A DNA stretch of 10,912 nt from Thermoleophilia bacterium (GCA_016929985.1 JAFGIH010000046.1:1-10912), one strand, 5' to 3'; counted from the first letter of the stretch, positions 1 to 7,336 are shown. The notes: generated from the letters alone by a model not told the origin. Translations and numbers: made by a program.

Positions 1-83
1 CGGGCCCGTCACGTCGGCGACGGCGTTCGCGGGCTAAACTGGCATGGACAGAACACTCCAGGCGTAGAGCGTCCGGGATCCTG

Positions 84-88
84 GGAGG
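84..88 (+). promoter_or_regulatory. Ribosome binding site of the GerMN lipoprotein gene
   Basis: GGAGG lies within GGGAGGTG. It is 7 nt before the ATG at 96 and only 4 nt before the GTG at 93, so it favours the ATG as the true start. Confidence 0.65.
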
Positions 89-95
89 TGCAGTG

Positions 96-1046
96 ATGTG
101 TTGTCGTAGGCTGAGCGCTCGATTGGTCCTTTTTTCGACGGTCGTTGCCGTGGCCGCGTGCATGGCCTTGGCGGTGGCCGTGGCGGGGTGCGGAGCCGGA
201 GGCGGCGATGTCACCTCCACCAGCGCGGGACCGGCTACCACGGCATCCCCCGCCACCACGGCATCCCCGGTGACCACGGCATCTCCCGGAACGACGGTCG
301 TTCCAGAGCCGGCGAGAGTCGCCGTCTACTTCTCGCGCGACGAGAAGATCAGCCCGGTCCTTCGGGTCCTACCCGCCGCGGATGCCGGCACGGGGGCTGA
401 CGTCAGCGCGGCTGCGCATGCCGCCGTGGGGGCCCTTCTTGCTGGACCCAGCGCAGACGAGACGGCGGCCGGTATCGCCAGCAGCATCCCCGAGGGGACG
501 GCGGTGCTCGGCGCGGAGATCAAGGGCGCCGTCGCCACCGTCGACCTGTCCGGGCAGTTCGCTTCGGGCGGCGGTAGCCTGTCCAGCGCGATGCGTCTTG
601 CCGAGCTGGTCTTCACGCTCACGCAGTTCCCGGGTGTGAAGGGCGTCGAACTCGAGCTCGACGGCAAGACCGTCGATGTGTTCGGCGCAGAGGGACTGGT
701 GATCTCACATCCCATGACCCGGGGCGACTTCGAGGCTCTGTCACCGGCCATCCTGGTGGAAACACCGTTGCCGGGCGAGACTGTATCGAACCCGGCGCGT
801 GTGGCGGGCACGTCGAACACCTACGAGGCGACCAGCCTGGTGAGGATCCTCGATCAGACCAACGCCGAACTGGCGTTCGAGGTGGTCACGGCCACCTCGG
901 GCAGCGGCACCCGGGGGACCTTCGACGTGAACATCCCGTTCACGGTCGGCGCAGCGGGCCCGGGCACGATCGTAGCGTACGAGGAGTCGGCCGAGGACGG
1001 CTCGGTCATCAACGAGGTACGGATCTCGGTGCAGCTGGCGAAGTGA
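96..1046 (+). CDS. GerMN/Gmad2-domain lipoprotein
   Basis: Predicted surface lipoprotein of 316 residues. The N-terminus is basic and then hydrophobic, ending in a lipobox VAGC with the lipidated cysteine at about residue 32. A Thr/Ser/Pro/Ala linker (about 38-72) follows and includes three tandem TTASP units. Residues about 74-200 fit a GerMN domain (AVYF strand, LLAGP motif, ATVDLSGQF strand, final ELELDGK strand). Residues about 215-315 fit the Gmad2 immunoglobulin-like domain (SPAILVETPLPGETVSNPARVAGT opening, cited only as positions 216-239). GerMN and Gmad2 occur in spore germination proteins but also in many lipoproteins of non-sporulating actinobacteria, where the role is undefined, probably cell-wall associated. 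I chose the ATG at 96 because GGAGG at 84-88 stands 7 nt before it; a GTG at 93 is also in frame. No enzyme motif is visible. The domain call is firm; the function is not. Confidence 0.88.
   Translation: MCCRRLSARLVLFSTVVAVAACMALAVAVAGCGAGGGDVTSTSAGPATTASPATTASPVTTASPGTTVVPEPARVAVYFSRDEKISPVLRVLPAADAGTGADVSAAAHAAVGALLAGPSADETAAGIASSIPEGTAVLGAEIKGAVATVDLSGQFASGGGSLSSAMRLAELVFTLTQFPGVKGVELELDGKTVDVFGAEGLVISHPMTRGDFEALSPAILVETPLPGETVSNPARVAGTSNTYEATSLVRILDQTNAELAFEVVTATSGSGTRGTFDVNIPFTVGAAGPGTIVAYEESAEDGSVINEVRISVQLAK
234..290 (+). repeat. 18-bp tandem repeat coding for a Thr/Pro linker
   Basis: There are three near-identical 18-bp units beginning with ACCACGGCATC at 237, 255 and 273. They encode ATTASP, ATTASP and VTTASP-like units just after the lipobox. 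They form a flexible spacer between the membrane anchor and the GerMN domain. An in-frame period of 18 bp means copy number can vary by slippage without shifting the frame. Confidence 0.8.
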
Positions 1047-1047
1047 C

Positions 1048-1071
1048 GGGCTGAACCCCGGGTTCGGCGCC
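1048..1071. terminator. Hairpin between convergent genes
   Basis: The inverted repeat GCTGAAC (1050-1056) / GTTCGGC (1062-1068) has a 5-nt loop and one G-U pair. It sits in the 25-bp gap between the stop codons of the lipoprotein gene and the molybdopterin-binding protein gene. There is no T-run on either side, so this would be a GC-type, possibly bidirectional terminator. Only the stem is directly seen. Confidence 0.45.
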
Positions 1072-2091
1072 CTACTTGCCGAACGGGCAGACTGGGAACA
1101 GGCACGTCTCGCAGCGCAAGCACAGGCCGCCGTGGCCATATCCGGCCGCGTCCAGACTCGTCAACCTCTCACCGGCGAGCAGCCTGGGCAGCACCAGGTC
1201 GATGAAGCCGCGCGGCCGGGCGAGCAGCCCCGCGGGGACGCCCAGGATGGGCACCTCGCCCGCATAGGCGAGCATGGTCATGGCTCCCGGCGCGACCGGG
1301 ACTCCGTGGAAGACCACGTCGTCGGCGATCTGGGCGATGCTCACGCTGGTGCAGTCATCGGGTGACCCGCCGCCGGTCACGAGCACCAGGTCGAGGCTGG
1401 CGCTCAGCGCGGTCGTGATGGCCCCGCAGACCGCCGGCACCTCGTCGGGGACGATCTCGGTGTGGACGAGCGCGCTGCCGTGCTCCTCCAGCCGTCGTCT
1501 GAGCAGCGGCTCGAAGGCATCCTTCCGGCGGCCCTCGTAGATCTCGCGGCCCGTGATGATCGCCCCGGCCCGCAGCGACCGGTAGGGCAGTATCTCCATG
1601 ATCATGGACGGGCCGCCGGCGATGGCCTGTGCGTCGTCGAGCACATCCTGGCGCACGGCGAGACCACGGACCTTGGCCCTGGCCACAAGCTCCCCGGCCC
1701 CGACCGGAGTGTTATCGTGACGGGTGGCTATCAGTACCTCATCCAGCAGATTGAGCTTCAGCAACCGTTCCGCATCCACCTTGAGAAGGCCGGAGGTGGT
1801 AGCTACGAGATCGGCCCAGGCTTCGCCCGGGAGGGTCACCTCGATGCCTTCTCCGGCGACCAGGCGTCCCAGGGTCAGGGCGGCGTCATCTTCATGTACC
1901 TCGTCGGGAGCCAGCTCGAGGATCTGTACGTACGACTTACCGATGTCGCGCAGCAGCTCCAGGTCGTCCTCGTGGATCACATGGCCACGCCTGAGCACCG
2001 CGCCCTTGGCCTTGCCCGGAGTGATGCCTGTGAGGTCGTAGGCCAGCGTCAGGCCCACGCTTTCGTCTATCGGGATCTCCTGCGTTCTCAT
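1072..2091 (-). CDS. Molybdopterin-binding (MoCF domain) protein with C-terminal Cys cluster
   Basis: A 339-residue protein related to the MoeA/MogA/CinA molybdopterin-binding fold. Residues about 170-310 carry the MoCF_biosynth-like core: GAIITGREIYEG (176-187), LVLVTGGGSPDD (235-246) and PILGVPAGLL (281-290, at the place of the MoeA GLPGNP loop). The first 160 residues start with the MoeA-like IPIDESVGLTLAYDLTGI segment but lack a full MoeA domain set. The end is CLRCETCLFPVCPFGK: four cysteines (C324, C327, C330, C335, CxxCxxCxxxxC) that could bind a metal or Fe-S cluster. Such proteins are usually labelled molybdopterin-binding protein and are thought to act in molybdenum cofactor insertion or sensing; the precise role is unknown. 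The start ATG at 2091 has GAGGTG 5 nt upstream. The gene is divergent from the esterase gene, and no molybdoenzyme gene is seen in this window. Confidence 0.85.
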   Translation of the reverse strand: MRTQEIPIDESVGLTLAYDLTGITPGKAKGAVLRRGHVIHEDDLELLRDIGKSYVQILELAPDEVHEDDAALTLGRLVAGEGIEVTLPGEAWADLVATTSGLLKVDAERLLKLNLLDEVLIATRHDNTPVGAGELVARAKVRGLAVRQDVLDDAQAIAGGPSMIMEILPYRSLRAGAIITGREIYEGRRKDAFEPLLRRRLEEHGSALVHTEIVPDEVPAVCGAITTALSASLDLVLVTGGGSPDDCTSVSIAQIADDVVFHGVPVAPGAMTMLAYAGEVPILGVPAGLLARPRGFIDLVLPRLLAGERLTSLDAAGYGHGGLCLRCETCLFPVCPFGK

Positions 2092-2096
2092 GGGTA

Positions 2097-2102
2097 CACC
2101 TC
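2097..2102 (-). promoter_or_regulatory. Ribosome binding site of the molybdopterin-binding protein gene
   Basis: On the minus strand GAGGTG stands 5 nt before the ATG at 2091. It fixes that start codon well. Confidence 0.7.
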
Positions 2103-2131
2103 GTCGACCGCCCGATCGTAATCCGCCGGGG

Positions 2132-2160
2132 AGTATAAGGGACGCAGAGAGCCCTTACAA
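2132..2160 (-). promoter_or_regulatory. Sigma70-type promoter of the molybdopterin-binding protein gene
   Basis: Read on the minus strand, TTGTAA (2155-2160) matches the -35 consensus at 4 of 6 bases. TATACT (2132-2137) matches the -10 consensus at 5 of 6. The spacer is exactly 17 bp. Transcription would begin near 2125, leaving a leader of about 35 nt before the ATG at 2091. This is the clearest promoter in the window and stands out in such GC-rich DNA. Confidence 0.6.
2136..2157. promoter_or_regulatory. Inverted repeat lying across the promoter (possible operator)
   Basis: TAAGGG (2136-2141) and CCCTTA (2152-2157) form a perfect 6-bp inverted repeat with a 10-bp spacer. Centre-to-centre spacing is 16 bp. 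It covers the spacer between the -35 and -10 boxes of the minus-strand promoter and touches both. This is the usual geometry for a dimeric repressor site. No regulator gene is present next to it. Confidence 0.4.
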
Positions 2161-2171
2161 CGAGTCCGGCG

Positions 2172-2197
2172 GCGGCGCCAGAACAACCCGGCGCCGC
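2172..2197. other. GC-rich hairpin upstream of the esterase gene
   Basis: GCGGCGCC (2172-2179) and GGCGCCGC (2190-2197) form a perfect 8-bp stem with a 10-nt AC-rich loop. It lies 62 nt before the esterase ATG. It may fold in the esterase leader RNA or act as a binding site; in this GC-rich DNA it could also be incidental. No good -10/-35 pair for the esterase gene was seen in 2160-2258. Confidence 0.35.
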
Positions 2198-2258
2198 TCA
2201 GCCCCGGCCGGGCCACGTCCGCGTGTAGGCAAGAGGACGATGGGGAATTGCCGTAGAC

Positions 2259-4364
2259 ATGACTGCCCAAAGTATCGGTACGGTCCGCCACATCCGAGAG
2301 ATCGAGAACACCTGGGTCCCACTGGCCGACGGGACACGGCTGGCCGCCCGCATATGGATGCCCGTGGACGCACTCGAATCTCCCGTGCCCGCGGTGCTCG
2401 AGTATCTGCCCTACCGCAAGTCCGACGGTACCGTGCTCGCCGATCTTGGGCGTCATCCCTACTTCGCCGCTCACGGCTATGCGGCGGTCCGTGTGGACCT
2501 GCGCGGCACGGGCGACTCTGATGGGCTGCTGCGGGGGGAGTATCTACCGCAGGAGCAGGATGACGCTCTCGACGTACTGGCTTGGCTCGAACGCCAACCC
2601 TGGTGCACGGGCGCGGTGGGAATGATCGGCTACTCGTGGGGCGGCTTCAATGGCCTGCAGGTGGCCGCCCGGCGGGCTCCGCAGCTCAAGGCCGTGATCA
2701 CCGTCGCGTCGACCGACGACCGCTACCTGGACGACTGCCACTATATGGGCGGCTGTCTACTGGGGTCCGACATGCTCAAGTGGGCCTCGTCCATGCTCAC
2801 CTATGCCCTTCAACCCCCGAGCCCTCGCCACGTCGGGTCGCGATGGAGGGAGATGTGGCTCGAACGTCTCGAGAACGCACCTGAGTTGGCCCACGACTGG
2901 ATCTCTCACCAACTGCGGGACGGTTTCTGGGAGCACGGGTCGGTCGCCGAGGACTATGACGCGATCGCGTGCCCGGTCATGGTGGTAGGCGGCTGGGCCG
3001 ACGCATACACGAATGCGGTACCCCGGCTTCTCGAAAGGCTCCAGGTCCCCCGCCTGGGGATCGTGGGCCCGTGGGCTCACATGCTGCCGCACGAGGGTGT
3101 CCCCGGCCCTGCGATCGACTTCCTGGGCGAGGCCGTGCGTTGGTGGGACTGTTGGCTCAAAGGCATCGATTCGGGGATCATGGATGAACCGCGCCTGCGG
3201 GCGTGGCTTCAGGAGTACGTGCGGCCCGCCACCTCTCACGCCGTGCGACCTGGGCGTTGGGTGGCAGAGAACACCTGGCCGCCCGCGACAGTTGAGAGAC
3301 TCACTCTGTGCCTGGGATGCGACGGAGGTCTGGCCTCTGCTGCCGGCTCGGCGGGCGGTCTCCCGGCGGTCGCTGGGCCCTCGGCAGCCACCGGTCTAAG
3401 GGCAGGCGCCGGGGCTCGGTTACAGACCCAAGCTAGGCAGGAATGTGGAGAGACCGCGGGGGTGTGGTGCGCCAACGGATATCCCGACGAGATCGCCGGC
3501 GACCAGACCCCCGACGACGCTCTATCTCTCTGTTTCACGACGGAGGCGCTCGAAGAACAGGTCGAGGTGCTTGGTTACCCGGTCGTCGAGCTGCGGCTGG
3601 CCGCCGACCGTGATCTCGCGCTCGTGGCCGCCCGCGTCGAGGATGTAGCGCCGGATGGTGCATCATTGCTGGTGAGCTGGGGCATGCTCAATCTGACCCA
3701 TCGGGAGGGGCACACTCAAGCCGAGCCCCTGGACCCCGGTCGCGTATATGACGTGCGGCTGGAGTGCCGGGTCTGCGGGCACCGGTTCGCCGCCGGCCAT
3801 CGCATTCGGCTGGCCTTGTCGCCGACCTACTGGCCTCACGCCTGGCCTTCGCCGCAACCGGTGACACTGACAGTCACTGTGGACGGGCCGAGCGTGCTCG
3901 TGCTTCCGGTCGGGTCGAGCGTGAACGCCGCCGGGCTCTCCGAGATTCCTCCGCCCGAGGAGCGCCGGGTCTCGTTCGCCGGCGCCGAAGCCGGCCGCCC
4001 TCCGGTCGCCGATCGGCGAGACCAACGCTCGCGGCAGATCCGTGTCGACCGCGACGCCGGGCGGCACGAGATCATCGACCGAGAGCTTCACGAGCGCACC
4101 GTGCCGGGTGACGGGGCCCGCTACTCTGAGGCCGGCACGGACGTCTACAGCATCGTGGAGGATGAACCGCTCTCAGCGACGGTCCGTTGCGCTCGGGAGA
4201 CCTCCTCCAACGGGCCGGACGGGTCGTGGCGCGTGGTCTTGGCCAGCGAGATGACCTGCGATACCCATACGTTCCGCGTGAGCGAGGAGTATGCGGCCTA
4301 CGAGGGTGACGCCCGGGTGTTCGCGAGGAGCAGGAGCTTCACGATCCCGCGGCAGGGGGTCTGA
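2259..4364 (+). CDS. CocE/NonD-family alpha/beta hydrolase (putative acyl esterase, peptidase S15-like)
   Basis: A 701-residue serine hydrolase. The N-terminal alpha/beta-hydrolase domain (about 10-290) has the nucleophile elbow GYSWGG with Ser126, an acidic candidate Asp248 in GGWADAY, and His274 in GPWAHMLPH. Tyr52 in YLPYRK fits the oxyanion tyrosine of CocE. The C-terminal beta-sandwich (about 340-560, X-Pro dipeptidyl-peptidase C-terminal type) includes CRVCGHRFAAGHRIRLALS near 503-521. The remaining 130 residues, with DVYSIVEDEPLSA and AYEGDARVFARS, match my recollection of a 670-700 residue subfamily labelled CocE/NonD hydrolase, so this tail is not a fusion artefact. An Ala/Gly-rich stretch at about 355-400 looks like a loop insertion. 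No signal peptide is seen, so it is probably cytoplasmic. The substrate is unknown (ester or amide). The start is the ATG at 2259, where the family's REIENTW segment begins shortly after; its RBS is weak (GGGGAA, 11 nt upstream). Confidence 0.92.
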   Translation: MTAQSIGTVRHIREIENTWVPLADGTRLAARIWMPVDALESPVPAVLEYLPYRKSDGTVLADLGRHPYFAAHGYAAVRVDLRGTGDSDGLLRGEYLPQEQDDALDVLAWLERQPWCTGAVGMIGYSWGGFNGLQVAARRAPQLKAVITVASTDDRYLDDCHYMGGCLLGSDMLKWASSMLTYALQPPSPRHVGSRWREMWLERLENAPELAHDWISHQLRDGFWEHGSVAEDYDAIACPVMVVGGWADAYTNAVPRLLERLQVPRLGIVGPWAHMLPHEGVPGPAIDFLGEAVRWWDCWLKGIDSGIMDEPRLRAWLQEYVRPATSHAVRPGRWVAENTWPPATVERLTLCLGCDGGLASAAGSAGGLPAVAGPSAATGLRAGAGARLQTQARQECGETAGVWCANGYPDEIAGDQTPDDALSLCFTTEALEEQVEVLGYPVVELRLAADRDLALVAARVEDVAPDGASLLVSWGMLNLTHREGHTQAEPLDPGRVYDVRLECRVCGHRFAAGHRIRLALSPTYWPHAWPSPQPVTLTVTVDGPSVLVLPVGSSVNAAGLSEIPPPEERRVSFAGAEAGRPPVADRRDQRSRQIRVDRDAGRHEIIDRELHERTVPGDGARYSEAGTDVYSIVEDEPLSATVRCARETSSNGPDGSWRVVLASEMTCDTHTFRVSEEYAAYEGDARVFARSRSFTIPRQGV

Positions 4365-4370
4365 GCTCGC

Positions 4371-5087
4371 CTAGAGCGCCCGATCGACGATCAGCGCCAG
4401 CAGGATGGCCGGAACCGCCCCATGGATCACGATGGCGTTATTGAACGAGGCGATGCCCGACATTATGGGCACGCCCAGGCCGCCGGCGCCTACCACCGCG
4501 CCCAGGGTGGCCGCGCTCACCACGATGATCAGCATGGTCCGCACCCCGGTCATGATGACCGGCATCGCAAGGGGCAGCTCGAGCTGGAGCAGGCGTTCCG
4601 CGCGGGTCATGCCCATGCCCCTGCCCGCTTCCACGACCGCCTCGGGTACGGCCGATATGCCGGCCACCACGTTCACCATGACCGGGAGGATGCTGTAGAT
4701 CACGAGGGCCAGGAGCACCGGCTCCGACCCGTAGCCCACTGCCGGCACGGCGATGGCCATGATGGCCACCGAGGGTACAGCCTGTCCGAGATTGGCCAGG
4801 CGGATGACCAGGTCGCGGAAGGGTCTGCCCACGGGACTCAAGATCAGCAGCCCCGCGGCCAAGCCGATGACTATGGCGGCCGCTCCTGCCGCGACCACGA
4901 GCACGAGGTGTTCGAGAAGAAAGCTCCAGAGCGGCGTGCGGGTGTAGGTAAGGCCCTCGCTCTCGGGGAAGAACAGCCCGAGGAACGCCTCGACCGCGGG
5001 GGTGTAGAACGTCCATACGAGGAGGAGAGCAGCGAGGATGGAGGCGCTCTTCCAATGTTTGCGAATGCCTGGAGAATAGGTGCTCAT
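4371..5087 (-). CDS. yehW: Glycine betaine/osmoprotectant ABC transporter permease (YehW-like)
   Basis: A 238-residue integral membrane permease, last gene of the importer operon. About six hydrophobic segments are visible (roughly 15-38, 58-83, 103-119, 122-143, 176-198 and 215-235). The EAA loop that docks on the ATPase is at about 152-176 (VEAGRGMGMTRAERLL followed by LELPLAMP). The NLGQAVPSVA segment (99-108) is typical of OpuCB/ProW-type permeases. The start is the ATG at 5087, which overlaps the stop of the ATPase gene by 4 nt (ATGA); an in-frame extension upstream to 5354 is antisense-free but lies wholly inside the ATPase gene and is Arg-rich, so I rejected it. The protein stops at DRAL, slightly shorter than many relatives. 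E. coli YehW has a similar length. The stop lies 6 bp from that of the convergent esterase. Confidence 0.9.
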   Translation of the reverse strand: MSTYSPGIRKHWKSASILAALLLVWTFYTPAVEAFLGLFFPESEGLTYTRTPLWSFLLEHLVLVVAAGAAAIVIGLAAGLLILSPVGRPFRDLVIRLANLGQAVPSVAIMAIAVPAVGYGSEPVLLALVIYSILPVMVNVVAGISAVPEAVVEAGRGMGMTRAERLLQLELPLAMPVIMTGVRTMLIIVVSAATLGAVVGAGGLGVPIMSGIASFNNAIVIHGAVPAILLALIVDRAL

Positions 5088-6022
5088 GTCGCTTGCCTGA
5101 CCTGCGTGACCACATCGCAGAACGTCAGCCCGCCAAGCGTGTCGTCGCCGGCGACCACCGCCACTCTGTCGACGCTCTCCGTCACCATGATGGCGAGAAC
5201 GTCGCGCAGGTTGGTCTCTGGTCGGACCCTGGGTGCTGTTCCGGGTGGCGGGGGCCCGAGCTCCAGGTCGGCCACCCGATGTCGTGACAGGATGCGCAGT
5301 CCGAACTCGTCTCCAAAGAAGTCGCGCACAAACTGTTGGCCGGGGCTGCGCCACAGCTCCTCGGGAGCTCCGTCCTGGACGACGCGACCGTCCCGCATCA
5401 GCACGATGCGGTCGCCCAGCAGTACCGCCTCTTCGATGTCGTGGGTGACGAAGACCACGGTCTTGCCCAGCTGGCGATGGAGTGACGCGAACTCACGCTG
5501 CAGGCGCTCCCTGCTGATGGGGTCGAGGGCGCCGAACGGCTCGTCCATGAGTAACACCGGCGGATCGGCTGCCAGGGCCCGGGCCACGCCCACACGCTGG
5601 GCCTCGCCCCCGGACAGCTCGTGAGGCCTCTTACCCGCGTAAACAGTGGGATCGAGCCCTACCAGTTCGAGCAGCTCGGCGACCCGTTTCTCCACCCTGG
5701 CGCGCTCCCAGCCCAGAAGACGGGGCACCGTGGCGATGTTCCTGCTCACCGTCATGTGGGGGAACAACCCTACGCTCTGGATGGCATAGCCGATGTGTCG
5801 GCGCAGCTCCTCAGGCGGCGCTGCGGAGACCTCGCGACCATCGATGAGCACCTCGCCGCCGTCCACCTCGACCATGCGATTGATGGCGCGCAGGAGGGTC
5901 GTCTTCCCGCAACCGCTTGGTCCCAAGACGATGGTCAGCTCGCCGTCGGGTATGGTGAGTGAGACGTCGTCCACCGCCCGAGTCTCTCCGTACCGCTTGG
6001 TGATGTGGCGTAGCTCGATCAT
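5084..6022 (-). CDS. yehX: Glycine betaine/osmoprotectant ABC transporter ATP-binding protein (YehX-like)
   Basis: A 312-residue ABC ATPase that powers the importer at the inner face of the membrane. Seen motifs: Walker A GPSGCGKT (34-41), Q-loop Gln82, signature LSGGE (136-140) followed by AQRVGVARALA, Walker B VLLMDE (156-161) with catalytic Glu161, D-loop ALD (165-167), and switch His194 in VTHD. Residues about 265-308 (NLRDVLAIMVTESVDRVAVV region) look like one CBS-type repeat. OpuA/OpuC ATPases carry two, while YehX is similarly short. The signature has Glu where LSGGQ is more common; this variant is known in active ABC proteins. Both gene ends overlap neighbours by 4 nt, a sign of translational coupling. 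The family is certain; the substrate is inferred from the whole operon. Confidence 0.93.
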   Translation of the reverse strand: MIELRHITKRYGETRAVDDVSLTIPDGELTIVLGPSGCGKTTLLRAINRMVEVDGGEVLIDGREVSAAPPEELRRHIGYAIQSVGLFPHMTVSRNIATVPRLLGWERARVEKRVAELLELVGLDPTVYAGKRPHELSGGEAQRVGVARALAADPPVLLMDEPFGALDPISRERLQREFASLHRQLGKTVVFVTHDIEEAVLLGDRIVLMRDGRVVQDGAPEELWRSPGQQFVRDFFGDEFGLRILSRHRVADLELGPPPPGTAPRVRPETNLRDVLAIMVTESVDRVAVVAGDDTLGGLTFCDVVTQVRQAT

Positions 6023-7275
6023 GCCGCACTGAGCGCCAGGTCGACCCGCCGTCCGTGCCCCGCAAGGTACTCGACCGCCCGCAGCAGAGCGTCAAAGAAC
6101 AACGCCAAGGCTACGATGGGAACCACGCCCACGAGCACCAGGTCCATGCTGGTCTGTTCCAACCCCATGAACATGATGGTGCCCAACCCTCCACCGCCCA
6201 CGAAGGCGGCGATTATCGCCCCGGCGGTGCTCTGCACGAGGGCGATCCGCACTCCCGCGAGTACCACAGGGAATGCGAGGGGGAGCTCGACCTCCCAGAG
6301 AGTCCGCCACCGGCTCATACCCATGCCCTTGGCCGTATCGAGGACTCCCGGGTCGAGTTGCTGGATGGCGACCAGGGTGTTCCTGGCGACCGGGAACAGC
6401 GCGTAGACCAAGAGGACGATCATCACCGGCGCCCACCCGATGCCCGAGATCCCCAGGGAGCGCAGTGTCTCCGAGCGATCCCCGACGGCCCCCAGGATGG
6501 GCATCATTATGCCGATGAACGCGAGTACCGGCAGGACCTGGCCGAGGTTGAGCAGACCCATGATGATCGACCGGGCGCCCCGATGCCGGGCCGAGATCAC
6601 TCCCAGGGGAATCCCGATGACGATCGCACCGATGGTGGCGCCGAGCGCGTAGAAGAGGTGCCTGGTCAGCTCCCGGGCAAAAGTGGAACGGGTGAGCGTC
6701 CACTCGCGCACGATGCCGAGCTCGCCCAGCGCGCCGAACACGGTGAGCAGAACGACTCCGAGGAACGGCGTCAACCCTACGAGGATTCGCCCGGCTCGAC
6801 TGGGCGTGTCCGCTGCCGCGGCGTAGAGCACGAGATAGAGGGCGAACAGGAACAGGTAGAAGCTCCAGCCGAACGACGTGCGGCCCGCGGGGCCCTGTCC
6901 GGACGCGAAGGCAGAAGCGGCGCTTCCGGTCTGCACAAGCAGGATGAGCAGCGCGCACGTGGCGAGCAGTCCGCAGCCGACTCCCGCAAGGCTAGGCGGT
7001 AAGCCGCGGACTGCTGCCATCTGCCTCCCGGCGGTCCGCCCTGGATTCCCGCTGCTGGCCCTGCCTCGGTACCAGAGGGCCAGCGTCGTCAAGAGCACAA
7101 ACAGCCAGAGCCCGAACGCGACCCAGCCCAGGATCCCCAGCGCCTCCACGGCCGAGGCCGACTCGCCATCGACCACCCGGTTGCGCCGGAAGGACACGAA
7201 CGGCCCCACGGTGAGCGCCACCACCCCGATCAGCCCGCCCACAAGGCCGACCACCGCACTAGCCCGCCGGCCCAT
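6019..7275 (-). CDS. yehY: Glycine betaine/osmoprotectant ABC transporter permease with N-terminal membrane extension (YehY-like)
   Basis: A 418-residue permease. The N-terminal half (about 5-190) has about five hydrophobic segments not found in short OpuCB-type permeases. The C-terminal half (about 200-410) is the standard permease domain, with LLNLGQVLPVLAF (241-253) and an EAA loop in LDTAKGMGMSRWRTLWEVELPL (positions 312-333). E. coli YehY has the same layout, a long permease encoded just after the binding protein. The ATG at 7275 has a weak GGTGAG 6 nt upstream, and the hydrophobic N-terminus begins right after it. An in-frame ATG at 7353 adds 26 Arg/Ser-rich residues and would overlap the binding-protein gene by 17 nt; its GGAGG is only 3 nt away. 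The start is therefore uncertain. The stop overlaps the ATPase start by 4 nt. Confidence 0.88.
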   Translation of the reverse strand: MGRRASAVVGLVGGLIGVVALTVGPFVSFRRNRVVDGESASAVEALGILGWVAFGLWLFVLLTTLALWYRGRASSGNPGRTAGRQMAAVRGLPPSLAGVGCGLLATCALLILLVQTGSAASAFASGQGPAGRTSFGWSFYLFLFALYLVLYAAAADTPSRAGRILVGLTPFLGVVLLTVFGALGELGIVREWTLTRSTFARELTRHLFYALGATIGAIVIGIPLGVISARHRGARSIIMGLLNLGQVLPVLAFIGIMMPILGAVGDRSETLRSLGISGIGWAPVMIVLLVYALFPVARNTLVAIQQLDPGVLDTAKGMGMSRWRTLWEVELPLAFPVVLAGVRIALVQSTAGAIIAAFVGGGGLGTIMFMGLEQTSMDLVLVGVVPIVALALFFDALLRAVEYLAGHGRRVDLALSAA

Positions 7276-7336
7276 GGTCGGCTCACCGCCGCGAAAGCGC
7301 CTCCCGCTCAGCGCCGACAGCCTGACCAGGAAGTGT

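Noticed and set aside
1..95. Possible end of an upstream plus-strand gene (stop TAA at 35-37) and a TAAACT -10-like box at 35-40
   Set aside because: Only 11 codons are visible before the stop and cannot be recognised. No matching -35 box stands at the right distance for TAAACT, so neither a gene end nor a promoter can be supported.
2203..2212. CCCGGCCGGG palindrome before the esterase gene
   Set aside because: A short pure G/C palindrome in very GC-rich DNA is expected by chance, and nothing else marks it as a site.
2088..2474. Minus-strand frame overlapping the esterase 5' end
   Set aside because: It overlaps the conserved N-terminal hydrolase sequence and the divergent promoter region, and it shows no motif or RBS.
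5088..5354. N-terminal extension of the short permease to an upstream in-frame start at 5354
   Set aside because: The extra 89 residues lie fully within the ATPase gene, are Arg/Gly/Pro-rich and lack homology. The ATGA overlap at 5084-5087 gives a normal permease N-terminus.
4422..5624. 400-codon open frame on the plus strand opposite the importer permease and ATPase genes
   Set aside because: It is antisense to two genes with unmistakable permease and ABC ATPase motifs. The translated product is His/Arg/Gly-rich with no recognisable domain, typical of an antisense frame in GC-rich DNA.
6055..7002. 315-codon plus-strand frame opposite the long permease gene
   Set aside because: The product is rich in Glu, His, Arg and Gly, has no domain, and mirrors the codon bias of the permease on the other strand.
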